Under the pieces are notes generated by a model. That model saw only the letters and a list, made by a program, of their open reading frames with translations. It had not been told where the DNA came from and ran no database searches. From the NCBI GenBank assembly GCA_000818945.1, contig KN805462.1, positions 1 to 64,000 on the forward strand: a DNA stretch of 64,000 nt, read 5' to 3'. Position 1 is the first letter of the stretch, and every line of letters starts with the position of its first letter. The stretch is from Schizochytrium sp. CCTCC M209059 (taxonomy: Eukaryota; Sar; Bigyra; Thraustochytrida; Thraustochytriidae). Positions 42,489 through 53,802 of this stretch are shown here, piece by piece. Both the position numbers and the translations under genes were made by a program.

Positions 42489-43742
42489 ATGGAGGCGGCG
42501 CGGAGGCGGTGGGGGCCGCAGGCCGCGGCGAAGCACTTCTGCAAGGTCTGCAAGACCTTCGTGCAGCCTGACAAGAAGAGCATCCTGCACCACGAGCTCA
42601 ACAACAGGCACAAGAACAACCTGCGCCGCCAGCAGCAGGAGCGCGAGAAGAACAAGGAGCGCGAGACCCGGGAGCGCGCGAGGCTCGAGCGCGAGCTCGC
42701 GCGGATAGACCGGGCGGCCAGAGGCCTGGCCCCGGCGCCCGAGGCGGAGCGCAGACCGAGCCGCGGCAAAACTTCAAAGCACAGTGGCGAGACCGCGCTC
42801 AAAGAGCAACAGGCGCCACAGGACCCAGAACAAGACGACGACGACGACGACGGCGCCCTCGAGCTCTATCAAGTCGACAGCGACCTCATCCTCGGTCAGT
42901 ACAGTGTTGACGGCGTGCTGTATCTCGAGGGCGTCTTGCACGAGGACTTGCTCCAAGAAGGATGTCCGTGCGAGGCTGTCCGGGTGCTGCCTCCCAAGGG
43001 GGGCCGTGACGCTAATGCAGGGCTCGAAGTCAATGAAGACCAAGAAGATGAGCCAGAACCCGAGGAAGACTGGTGTTCTGCTCGCATTGCGCGCGTGAGT
43101 GCAAGTTTCAATGCAGAAAGCAACGCGTGGGAGCGCGAGTACACTGTCAAATTCGATGATGACGGTGTCGAAGAGGTTATTCAATGTACCGATTTGCGGA
43201 TTGTCGCACCCAAGGCCCCCTTTCTGGCGCCCTTTCTAGCGCCCGGAGGCGATAATGAAGCCCAAGGAGGGTGGTCGACGGTTGCTGTCCAATATACAGA
43301 GCTTGAAGAGCGCGACGAAGCGTCTGAGCAGACCCCTCCCGCAAAAGCTGACGAGGGCCCTCGACTCATCAAGGGCGAAGTGGAGGTCACTGCACGCGTG
43401 GCAACTCAGTCTGAGGACAATCGCCCCGGGGCATTGAATTCAAACTCGAACTCGAACTCAGACTCAAACTCGAACTCTCTTACTGCTGCTGTCCTCGCCG
43501 CTGCGAGTAAATCCAAAGATGCCGGGAGCGAAGCAAAGCCTGTCGCATCAGCAGCGCCTCCCCCTGGACACGAAGAGGACATTCATGGCGGCGACGCGTA
43601 CTCTACGTTCAACCCATTCGGCGGCGCCTACAAGGGTATCGACATTAGCAAGTCGCACGAGGAGGCAACTCGTTCGGACGAGCAGGAAGCTGAAGCACGG
43701 GCCAAGGTTAAGTTTAAGCGTCGTAAAAAACGCGCAAAGTAA
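42489..43742 (+). CDS. WBP4-like U1-type zinc-finger protein
   Basis: 417 residues from ATG at 42489. Residues about 16-45 form a U1-type C2H2 zinc finger (FCKVCKTFVQPDKKSILHHE, then NNRHKNN). It is followed by a highly charged helix (about 45-80), as in WBP4/FBP21 spliceosomal proteins. A middle block (YSVDGVLYLEGVLHEDLLQE) and a Tudor-like block (WEREYTVKFDDDGVEEVIQC) follow, then a low-complexity Asn/Ser run. The tail FNPFGGAYKGIDISKSHEEA and KFKRRKKRAK looks like a nuclear-localised splicing-factor tail. No WW domain is visible, which differs from animal WBP4. The role in pre-mRNA splicing is inferred from the zinc finger and tail. Confidence 0.78.
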   Translation: MEAARRRWGPQAAAKHFCKVCKTFVQPDKKSILHHELNNRHKNNLRRQQQEREKNKERETRERARLERELARIDRAARGLAPAPEAERRPSRGKTSKHSGETALKEQQAPQDPEQDDDDDDGALELYQVDSDLILGQYSVDGVLYLEGVLHEDLLQEGCPCEAVRVLPPKGGRDANAGLEVNEDQEDEPEPEEDWCSARIARVSASFNAESNAWEREYTVKFDDDGVEEVIQCTDLRIVAPKAPFLAPFLAPGGDNEAQGGWSTVAVQYTELEERDEASEQTPPAKADEGPRLIKGEVEVTARVATQSEDNRPGALNSNSNSNSDSNSNSLTAAVLAAASKSKDAGSEAKPVASAAPPPGHEEDIHGGDAYSTFNPFGGAYKGIDISKSHEEATRSDEQEAEARAKVKFKRRKKRAK

Positions 43743-44911
43743 TCTGAACGTGGTGCTTGGGCATGATTTGTTTGTAACGCGACGCTTGAATGAACAGTAG
43801 GCTAGTTTTCTTGCGACACCTGGATTAACAGTGCAAAATTGTATTGCGATGCCTCGAGCGAACCAACCTGAGCAGATACGTGACAGCTAGACCAGCTTAC
43901 TTGGCGTGATCGGCTTCAATGTTTGGGCGCAAACGAGCTGTACAATTCATGGACGCTCACGCGTGTTACGCGACGATTTATGGCTTTGCTGTCGAAAAAG
44001 TATGTACAATTTATAAGTCATATTACCTCTCAAAATGCTTCATATTCAAGCCTATTTCGCTCTAAGCCAACTCACCTTTTTGGCTCTGACTAAAGGGACC
44101 CACTTTAGTCATTTGTTGAAGTTGATAATTTCAGGTTTAGAAATTGGTTTTCTGATTAAAATCGGCGCACGATGCAAAACAATGAGTACCTATCACCCAA
44201 AAAGATTTACGCGATCATCGATGCCGACTCTTTCGTTCCAATCTATGGTGAAAACCATGGTATGCACCGCAGCTTTCAGGCCTATAGCTTCTTATAACTT
44301 CTATGTACCTCCGCGGCACCGGGCCCGCTCGATCGCTTTTTTTCGCGGCTGCGCTTTGTCCCGTCAGCGGCAGCGGGTACCCTTCCCTTTCCCACCTTGT
44401 AGCAGCGAGTGTAGGTTTTCCAGCGAAGAGCGCTTTCACCAGCAGGGACGATGCCTTGCACTGCTGCGCGCGAGCTCGTGCTCGCGCGCAAGGCTTGCGC
44501 CGGCGAGAGGCAGGGAGAGCCGAGCGAGGTGCAGGGCCTGCTTCTGCGCGGGGAAGTGCGCGCACGCGGAGCTCGAGCCGCGGCAGGGCCGAGGTCGGGT
44601 CGAGGGCTGGGAGAAGGAGGGAGGGAGGCATGGCTGGCTGACCCGCGCACACATGGCGCGATCGTTTCGGACAGACTGCGCGGCCTCGCTGCAGCAGCAG
44701 ACAGACAGACAAACAGACCGCGATCGATCGACCGAGCGAGCGGGATTGGGCGCGAGCGGCGAGCGCGGCGCAGGGCGAGGAGAGGAGAGGAGCGGAGAGG
44801 AGCGGAGAGGAGAGAAAGCGCGAGCGAGGTCGGGCGCGGCGACGAAGAGGCGCGGCGACGAAGAGACGCGGCACGTGCCGACGACTGACCGCCGTCTGAG
44901 GGAGGAGGAGA
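43743..44911. other. Intergenic region upstream of the LRR-kinase-TIR gene
   Basis: The first 550 nt are AT-richer than the surroundings. From about 44300 the sequence becomes GC-rich with CAGA (about 44697-44716) and GAGAGGAGCG-type repeats (about 44778-44815). No coding sequence is supported; the multi-frame Arg/Ala-rich ORFs are composition artefacts. The promoter and 5' UTR of the next gene should be here. Confidence 0.55.
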
Positions 44912-47900
44912 ATGAAGATGAAGAAGATTGCCCAGCGCGTGAGGAGGGTCACGAGGCCTGGACGCAACGCCTCGGAGACGCAAGAGGAAGAGGCTCTGGT
45001 CCAGGAGGAGGCGCTCCAGGACGACGAAGCAGGTTTCGAAGGCGAAGACGACTTCGAGGACGAGGACTACGACCAAGGCAGTGTTGCCGACCTCGATGAC
45101 TACGATGGCGGCAGTGATGATGACGACCATCAAGGCGCTGACAAAGGTCGTGACGAGGAGGATGTTGAAGAAGGCGTCGAAGATGAGCTGAAGGATCTTG
45201 GTGTGAGAGCGCGATGGAAAGTGCAGAAGGCACTTCGTGAAATCGTTCGAGGTGCAAAGGAGATTTAGTACGTTATGAGAAAACTAGCTCTTGTGGAATG
45301 TTTTCACGGCTAACCTGAACCCCTGCACTTCACTTGCGAAGCCTCGAACGCACCTCGATTGGTGATGCAGGCGCTAACGTATTGGCCAAAGCTGTCGCTC
45401 AGAGTAAAACGCTGGAGATTCTAAAGTAAGTGCGCTTCCCCGCCAAGATGCTCTCGCGTTCATAACCTAGAGACGTTTGTCTAGACAAAATCCGGCAGCC
45501 GCAGTCACCTAACCTTTCGTTGTTCCACGACTTGTTATTCACATTTCCAGCTTGGACAGCAATGACATTCATGATGCAGGCGCGATAGAGCTGGCCAAGG
45601 CAGTCGCCACGAATAAGACGCTCACGTCGCTCGAGTAAGTTTGCGCGAATGTTGACTCGACTTCGACGCCGGGCGCGACTGACAAGTGATCGCTTTTTTG
45701 TGCCTGCGTGCTTTCTTGCTTGCTTTGTTTGATACTGCTACGACACCCGCAGTCTTCGAAGCAACAGGATCGGCTCAGAAGGTGCCAAGGCGCTGGCTGG
45801 TAGCTTGGCGGCCAGCAGAACGCTGACGACGATGAAGTAAGTTCGTGATTCTTGGGAGAAGCTCATGATCACACAGTGTGCAAGTGCGATTTCATGCATC
45901 AGGGCCGTTGTCAAGGCAGAAATGCTTCGGCTTGACTCGACTTCGACGCCGGGCGTGACTGACAAGTGATCGCTTTTTGTGTATGCGTATACTTTTGCAT
46001 GCTTTGTTCGATACTGCTACGACACGCGCAGTCTTTGGAACAACAATATCGGCGATGAAGGTGTCAAGGCGCTGGCTGGTAGCTTGGCGGCCAGCAGAAC
46101 GCTGACGACGCTGAAGTAAGTTCGTGATTCTTGGGAGACGCCCATGATCACACAGTGTGCAAGTGCGATTTCATGCATCAGGGCCTTTGTGAAGGCAGAA
46201 TGCTTTGGTTTGACTCGACTTCGACGCCGGGCGCGACTGACAAGTGATTGACTTTTGGTGCATGCGTGCTTTGTTACATGCTTTGTTCAATACTGGTACG
46301 ACACCCGCAGTCTTTGGAACAACAATATCGGCGATGAAGGTGCCGAGGCGCTGGCTGGTAGCTTGGCGGCCAGCAGAACGCTGACGACGCTGCAGTAAGT
46401 TCGTAATTCTTGGGAGAAGCTCATGATCGCCCAGTGTGCAAATGCGATGTCATGCGTCAGCGCCTTCGTGAAGGCAGAAATGCTTTGGCTTGACTCGACT
46501 TCGACGCCGGGCGTGACTGACAAGTGATCGCTTATTTGTGCATGCGTATGCTTTTGCATGCTTTGTTCGATACTGCTACGAAACCCGCAGTCTTCGAAGC
46601 AACAGGATCGGCTCAGAAGGTGCCAAGGCGCTGGCTGCTAGCTTGGCGGCCAGCAGAACGCTGACGACGCTGAAGTAAGTTCGTGATTCTTGGGAGAAGC
46701 TCATGATCGCACAGAGTGCGAATGCGATTTCATGCATCAGGGCCTTTGTCAAGGCAGAAATGCGTCGGTTTGACTCAACTTCGACGCCGGGCGCGACTGA
46801 CAAGTGATCGCTCTTTTGTGAATGCGTGATTTCTTGCATGCTTGGTTCGATACTGCTACGACACGCGCAGTCTTTGGAACAACAAGATCGGCGATGAAGG
46901 TGCCAAGGCGCTGGCTGCTAGCTTGGCGGCCAGCAGAACGCTGACGACGCTGGAGTAAGTTCGTGATTCTTGAGAGAAGCTCATAATCGCACAGTGTGCA
47001 AATGCGATTTCATGCGTCAGGGCCGTTGTCAAGGCAGAAATGCCTTTGTCAAGGCAGAGATGCTTCGGTTTGACTCGACTTCGACGCCGGGCGCGACTGA
47101 CAAGTGATCGCTTATTTTTGCATGCGTGCTTTCTTGCATGCTTTGTTCGATACTGCTACGACACGCACAGTCTCCGAAGCAACAAGATCGGCGATGAAGG
47201 TGCCGAGGCGCTGGCTGGTAGCTTGGCGGCCAACAGAACGCTGACGACGCTCAAGTAAGTTCCTGATTCTTGGGAGAAGCTCATGATCACACAGTTTGCA
47301 AATGGGATTTCATGCATCAGGGCCTTTGTCAAGGCAGAAATGCCTTTGTCAAGGCAGAGATGCTTCGGTTTGACTCGACTTCGACGCCGGGCGCGACTGA
47401 CAAGTGATCGCTTATTTGTGCATGCGTGCTTTCTTGCATGCTTTGTTCGATACTGCTACGACATGCGCAGTCTTGAAGGGAACGATATTGGCTCAGAAGG
47501 TGCCGAGGCGCTCGCTGGTAGCTTGGCGGCCAGCAGGACGCTGACGACGCTGAAGTAAGTTCGTGATTCTTGGGAGAAGCTCATGATTGCCCAGTGTGCA
47601 AATGCGATTTCATGCGCCAGTGCCTTTGTCAAGGCAGCAATGCTTCGGTTTGACTCAACTTCGGCGCCGGGCGCGACTGACAAGTGATCGCTTATTTGTG
47701 CGTGCGTGTTTTTTTGCATGCTTGGTTCGATACTGCTACGACACGCGCAGTCTTGGAGAAAACGATATTGGCTCAGAAGGTGTCAAGGCGCTGGCTGGCA
47801 GCTTGGCGGCCAGCAGAATGCTGACGACGCTGCAGTAAGTTCATGATTCTTGGGAGAAGCTCATGATCGCACAGTGTGCGAATGCGATTTCATGTGCCAG

Positions 47901-50900
47901 TGCCTTTGTCAAGGCAGAAATGCTTCGGCATGACTCAACTTCGACGCCGGGCGCGACTGACAAGTGATCGCGTTTTCGTGCATGCGTGCTTTCTTTCATG
48001 CTTTGTTCGATACTGCTACGACACGCGCAGTCTTGGAAGCAACAAGATCGGCGATGAAGGTGCGGAGGCCCTGGCTGGTAGCTTGGCGGCCAGCAGAACG
48101 CTGACGACGCTGCAGTAAGTTCGTGATTCTTGGGAGACGCTCATGATCGCACAGTGTGCAAATGCGATGTCATGCGCCAGTGCCTTCGTGAAGGCAGAAA
48201 CGCCTTTATCAAGGCAGAAATGCTTCGGTTTGACTCAACTTCGACGCCGGGCGCGACTGACAAGTGATCGCTTATTTGTGCATGCGTGCTTTCTTGCATG
48301 CTTCGTTCGATACTGCCACGACACCTGCAGTCTTGAAAGGAACGATATCGGCTCAGAAGGTGCCGAGGCGCTGGCTGGTAGCTTGGCGGCCAGCAGAACG
48401 CTGATTGCGCTGAAGTAAGTTCTTGATTCTTGGGAGAAGCTCATGATCGCTCAGTGTGCAAATGCGATTTCATGCATCAGGGCCTTTGTCAAGGCAGAGA
48501 TGCTTCGGCTTGACTTGACTTCGACACCGGGCGCGACTGACAAGTGATCGGTGTTTGTGCATGCGTGCTTTCTTTCATGCTTGGTTCGATACTGCTATGA
48601 CACGCGCAGTCTTGGAAGCAACAAGATTGGCGATGAAGGTGCCGAAGCGCTGGCTGGTAGCTTGGCGGCCAGCAGAACGCTGACGACGCTGCAGTAAGTT
48701 CGTGATTCTTGGGAGAAGCTCATGATCGCACAGTGTGCAAATGCGATTTCATGCGCCAGTGCCTTTGTCAAGGCAGAAATGCTTTGGCTTGGCTCAACTT
48801 CGACGCCGGGCGCGACTGACAAGTGATCGCTTTATTGTGCATGCGTCTTTCTTTCATGCTTTGTTCGATACTGCTACGACACGCGCAGTCTTGAATTCAA
48901 CAATATCGGCGATGAAGGTGCCAAGGCGCTGGCTGATAGCTTGGCGGTCAATAATACGCTGACATCGTTCGAGTATTGAAGCTTCCGGAGAAAGGCTTTC
49001 GACTACATCGCATGCATGTGTGTACATTCATCAGAAGAAGATGATCACTGTTAGTGTGAGTCGATGAGCAGAACTGACGCAACGAAATATCGCGCTCTCC
49101 AAACCACCTATTCTATCTTTTTGATTCATATGCTGCACAATGACCCGACATGCGCAGCATCGAAAGTAACAAGATTGGCACTGAATGCTATGAGCGTCTA
49201 GCCCGTCTGCTGGATGAGAACTTCACACTGACATCATTGATCTTGTAAGTCTCCCCTCTCACTATTGCTTGTTTCTAGCAATTCACTGACAGAATCCTCC
49301 TCTCTCTTATCACCATCTCCAAAGTGACATGCCAGATATCCCATCGCCACTAAGTTTCGGAGACCTCTGGGCAAGGAAGGTTGGCGAAGCGGAGGATGGC
49401 GAGGCAATCTGCGAGCCTTTGACTCGATCAGAGCGCGTACAAGAGATTGGCGAGTACCTCGTCGAAGAGTCAGGTTCGAGATGGACGACAGCTGCACATA
49501 AGCTTGCAAGCAAACATGCGCACATCTTCGTGATCTTTTTGTCGATGCTGGCTGCTCATGATCCGGACGCTCTGTCTTTAAATGACTTCAAACTTTGGCT
49601 TCAGCACGACGAGAAAGAAGAGGATGATGACGCCGTCCCGATCATCCATGCACTGCTAGATTGCCGCCCTGGTGGCACGAAATTTGCACTCCCAGAGGCC
49701 TTCTTGCAGGAATTTATCACTGGCAAGCTGCCTCTCAAGGATGGGTTGGCATTGATGGCAACAGAAGACAATATTGGCCGCTCCGCTCGCTCGCTCGCAC
49801 TTGCAAACAAAAACACGAAAGGCTGGGCCCAGACCTACGGCACTTACCTCGAACGCTATAGCATTGCCGAGGGCCCACCCGTGCATGAGTCCAAGACCTG
49901 CGCCGTGCACCTTGCCACAGATATACGCACCAACACACCTGTGGCGATCAAGATTATGCGCGAAAGAAAACAGTACGATCGCGAAATCGAAGCGCGAGAG
50001 ACAAAAGATGGCAGCCAACTCCAAGGATGCCTAAAACTACTGGATCGCGACTCAAAGAACGACCGCAAGCTCTTGGATAAGGAGATGTGCCTCGTCATGC
50101 CCCGCGGATCTCGATCTCTTTTCGAGGCGATCAACACCGAACGATTTGCAGGTCGCGATCTGGACAAGATTCGCGAGATCTCATACCAGATCGCATTAGC
50201 CTTACAAAACCTCCACGTCAGCGGGCGCATCCACGGCGATATCAAGCCGCGTAATGCGGTGCGCACGAGCGCATCGAGCGCAAACACTTTTGAGGACAGC
50301 AAGAAAGGAAGGCAGATGGTGTCCAAAGACTGGCGTGACTCTCCGACGGGTGAAGGGCTCGATCGCGAAGAGGAGTGGGAGCTGATCGACCTCGATGCCT
50401 CTGTGGTGATTGGGGACGAGGTCAGCGAGAAAGCAAGTACTGGCTACGTGTCCCCGGAGGTAGCTCGCTGCCTCTTCGAGGGCGATGAGAGGCCAAAGGG
50501 TGCCACGTCTCAGGATGTATGGGGCTTTGGCGTTCTGCTGTACCAGTTGCTTTCGGGAACCAAGCTGTTCATGGTGGACGAGTCGGATGACAATCTGGTG
50601 CACGATCACGATAAGCGCAAGCTGATGAACTGGCTTGGTCTCGATGAAGACCGCATGAAGCGCATCAAGAAGCGGAAAGCCGCTCGTGGAGCAGAGGACG
50701 GTCTGAGCGGCAGTGAGAGCGAGATCGAGGCAGCCCGCGATCTGGCGCGTGTTTGTCTTCGCGGGAAAGCCAAGGAGCGACTCGCTTTTGAGAATATCCT
50801 GGTTCATCCATTCTTTGACAAGATCCTGGAGTCCAAGCTCGATTCCTCAAGTCAAGCTGCAGAAGACCCGAGTCGACGAGAGTCCAGGAAGAAGCACAAG

Positions 50901-52391
50901 TCACGAAGCAGGCGCGCGTCTGGACGCACGTCTGGGCCAAAGCCAAAGCCTACGCGTCTGTCACGGCATCTTTCTCAGAGAGCCAAAATAGCGCGACCGA
51001 TGAAGGACCGAATTGTGAGTATCCACAGAAATATCAAGGACATGAACTCGCGCTTCGATTCCATAAGAAAAACACTCAGATTGTCGCAACGAAACGAGCA
51101 AAAGTATCACAAATGGTACCACGAACCTGCTCTCAGAACGGACCTGCTCGAGCTGCCCACGTACCACTTTTTCCTGTCGCATATGCAGCAGCAGGCGGCT
51201 GGTATTGTCAAGGATCTGGAAGCTGGCCTCGAGCGCAACCAAATGACGGCGTGGGTCGATATGCGCGCACTCGAAATCACGATGGGTGCAATGCAGCGTG
51301 GCGTCATGTCGTCACAGTGCTTTGTGATGGTGCTGACGACGGACGTTCTGTTCCGGCCATTTTGCCTTGCCGAGCTCAAGTTTGCCGTGGACCACTTCGT
51401 AAACATGGAGGGGGGGCTGAGTAAGCACATATTCTTTCTTGCAGAGGAAGACGAGCGCTTCAGCCCCTGGCGAGCGATCGAAGACGAGCCATGGACTCGG
51501 GACACTCTGGAGAATGAGGACGAGAGGAGCCTTAAAGCGCAAGCGAAGAAAGAGATGGAGAGAGCGACAAAGCTGCAAGATGATGCCAACGAGGCTGATG
51601 ACGAGGATCTGGCTATAAGCTACAAACGAGAGGCAATCCAGGCGAGGAATAAGGCGAAAGAGCTCAAGTGCAGGCTCGCGCGACGGAAGCTTGAAGAAGG
51701 TCTCTCGAGCGCACTTTTTGATCTCGGCGCGAGCGTCGCAGACGACGATGACGACATTTCTGTCCACGAGTCAGCGGACAATTATAAGGAGTACTTCGAT
51801 GCAGCTCAGCGGGCGCTCGAAGAGTGCTATATCATCCCTTATCGTCGACGTCAATTTGAAGAAGAAGCCATGCTTCGCGAACTGGCCAGACTCGCAGGTT
51901 TCAAGACGAGGGCGCCTGTGGAGCCTCGAGCAGTCCCTAAGCTTTACGTTCTTGGAATGGCCGAATCCCTTGTGATACCGACTCTCAAGAAGGCGCTCGA
52001 ATCCGAGTCGTCGATGAACGCGGCGGAGGTGGTCGTGATCGTGCTGGAACCTGGGTGCTGTCCCGCTGTGCATGGCGCGTTGGGCATCGAATCCATTGAT
52101 GAGGACAATGAGTTGCTGAAGAGCAAGAAGTTCCTCGCGGTGGAGAATGGGTGGAACTTTGGTGGCAAAGAGAGGGAGCAGTTTCACGTTGACCTGCAGA
52201 AGAAGCTGTTTGACCACCTCGAAGCTCTTTCATGGCACGGGTCGCACGAAGGGGACTTTTCTGCTACGAGCATGGAGTCGGTGCACGAGGGGATCCCTCG
52301 ACGCAACTATCGGGAAGAGCACGAGCTCGAAGCGCTCATTCTTGAGCTGCAGCTGCGTGCCTGCAGGCTAGTGGAGGACTGGACAATTTAG
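44912..52391 (+). CDS. LRR-kinase-TIR-like receptor protein (17 exons)
   Basis: Join 44912-45267, 45342-45425, 45551-45634, 45753-45836, 46032-46115, 46311-46394, 46591-46674, 46871-46954, 47171-47254, 47471-47554, 47751-47834, 48031-48114, 48331-48414, 48610-48693, 48889-48972, 49158-49244, 49325-52391; 1561 residues. All introns are GT-AG, phase 2, and every join keeps frame. Exon 1 gives a basic then acidic head. Fifteen LRRs follow (consensus LxxNxIGxEGAxALAGSLAA, RI/NLRC-like). A helical linker precedes a protein kinase (about 720-960): VAIK Lys749, HGDIKPRN Asp845, DLD in place of DFG with Asp895 kept, SPE in place of APE. After a basic linker is a TIR-like domain (about 1153-1240): FFLSH, TAWVDMRALE, SSQCFVMVLTT, and FCLAEL with Glu1223 at the place of the TIR NADase Glu. 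The last 300 residues are helical/unknown. No signal peptide or membrane segment is visible, so it is probably cytosolic. An innate-immune-type sensor role is inferred from the domains. Confidence 0.82.
45753..48972 (+). repeat. Tandem array of about 280-bp LRR exon + intron units
   Basis: Twelve units, each an 84-nt LRR exon plus an intron of 195-196 nt, or 216 nt in three cases (after the exons at 46871, 47171 and 48031). The introns are near-identical: each starts GTAAGTTC[GCTA]TGATTCTTG-like and ends with a conserved block containing TTCGACGCCGGGCG and CTGACAAGTGAT, then ATACTG and CGCAG. The 216-nt introns carry an extra about 20-nt internal duplication (around CCTTTGTCAAGGCAGA). Exons alternate between GDEG and GSEG variants. 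The earlier intron 45635-45752 contains only the 3' half of this intron, so it may be the ancestral form. Confidence 0.93.
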
Positions 52392-52541
52392 GCACTTTCT
52401 TAACGTTTGTAGTACACAAAGTGAGGCTAGATCTTTCCATCTCTTATGCCAGAACCGTTACTATTTACCTCTACAAATAATAGAACCTAAGCCGTAACTA
52501 GCATACGTTTACCAAAAGAGTCACTTCGTGGACGAGATAGA
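52392..52541. other. Short convergent interval between receptor gene and Fanzor remnant
   Basis: 150 AT-rich nt following the receptor stop codon and lying 3' of the Fanzor remnant. In intact Fanzor/TnpB elements the guide (omega) RNA is read from the nuclease gene's 3' end, so any remnant of it would be here. No structure could be confirmed by eye. Confidence 0.4.
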
Positions 52542-53802
52542 CTAAATGTAGATGTTTCGAGCACCATTGACGTCTTTACCGATGGAGAGACCACAACGAC
52601 TACAATCATAGCGTTTGTTTCCACCAAGATTGTGCTTTACGCATCCACATTTAGTGCATGTCCTCGAAGTGTAAACTTCAGGAACGGCCGGCGTCTTTCT
52701 TACATGCCCGAAGTCTTGAATGAGTTTGTCACGAAAGCAACAATGAGAAAACATTTGTATCGCGTGCTTCGACGACAACTGAAGCTTGCGAGATTCAAGG
52801 ACATCCGGTACATCTATTGCCTACTCGGATTTCTTGAAAGTTGTCCAGAAGAAAGCGGATGATCTTGTCGTGCGTGTCTTTGACTTTGTTCTTCATCTTG
52901 GCCCAAAGCATGTGGTCTTTACGTTTGTAGGTCTTCTTTCTGTGACTGCGACTCCTAGACGCAAGATCCAAATTCCGTGATCTTCTGATTTGGTCTATAC
53001 GCTTTGCCAAGTCGAGCAAAGTGTAGGACTTTAAACTACCGCGTTTCTCAGAACCAGTTCTTCGTGGTGTGACAATTTACGTTGCACAGAGTTTTGCATC
53101 ATAGCACAGAGTTTTGCATCGTTTGAATATAGTGTTGAAGGTCTTAACCACCTGGGTCGAGTGTCGCGTCTTAATAGTGCGCAATTTCTTGCTTTTTTGC
53201 GTTTTTTTTGGTATGGGGTGACCAAGCACCATCGACCGGGTTCTTCGCAAACGATTTTACAATCTTTCTTGATCTCCGGGAGCTCTGGAATTCTTTTTGA
53301 AATCCCTAGCGCTTGTATCGCAATGGACCAAGCTGTTCGCGTATGTTGTCTCGATCCACATTCCACTCGAATCTCGCCATCAAGAAGATGAAATTATCGT
53401 CAAATGCTTTCTTAGCGAACGTACACTTTTGAACTGGAACAACACAGAAGCCACGCTTCTCGCGCTTTGACTGGAAGCGCATTTCAAAGTTTTTGACATT
53501 TCCGGCTTTTTTCGTTCGAAAGTGCGGATTTGTGCGCTGCTCCTAGACGACGCAATGTGTCACCACGCATGTGGCTTAAAATACTTTCCAGCTCGTCATC
53601 GAGCTTTTGCTGCTTTTCGATTTCACGATCCGACGCTTTACGAGTCGGACCAACAAAGTATTTTTTCATCTCCGCGAAAACGAGTACCAACTTTCTTTTT
53701 CTTGATATGCTCAAGTGCGAGATTTTACAATGCACGTAGTACGTGTTAAATCTTGGCAAAGATCTTTCTTTGTCGGAGTGTTGGGTGTAGCTTAAGTTTC
53801 AT
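52542..53802 (-). pseudogene. Decayed Fanzor (eukaryotic TnpB-like RNA-guided nuclease)
   Basis: Read on the minus strand, segments in different frames line up in order with Fanzor proteins. First is KLKLHPTLRQRKIFAKI near 53750-53800, followed by two in-frame stops before NLALEHIKKKK. Next, in another frame, are RGDTLRRLGAAHKSALSN and then KNFEMRFQSKREKRGFCVV near 53440-53500. The RuvC-I start LDPGG (Asp codon 53156-53158) is followed one frame away by VKTFNTIF. A Lys/Arg-rich helix (53031-52795) follows. Last is the zinc ribbon CTKCG...CSRCG with RuvC-III DVNGARNIYI ending at 52542. At least three frameshifts and two stops make it inactive. Intact Fanzors are RNA-guided DNA endonucleases carried by transposons (established). 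Introns cannot explain all breaks, because the stops fall inside conserved blocks. Confidence 0.85.

Noticed and set aside
42489..43742. A WW domain, expected for a WBP4 homolog
   Set aside because: No pair of spaced Trp residues with the WW pattern is present. The link to WBP4 rests on the U1-type zinc finger and tail only.
45738..48822. A family of similar 75-91 residue ORFs on both strands in the 45.7-48.9 kb region
   Set aside because: They span exon plus conserved intron of each repeated unit and end at splice sites. They are by-products of the tandem LRR exon+intron array, not small genes.
45753..48972. CRISPR-like regular repeats
   Set aside because: The period is about 280 bp, the repeats are coding LRR exons with GT-AG introns, and there are no unique spacers. 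The organism is eukaryotic.
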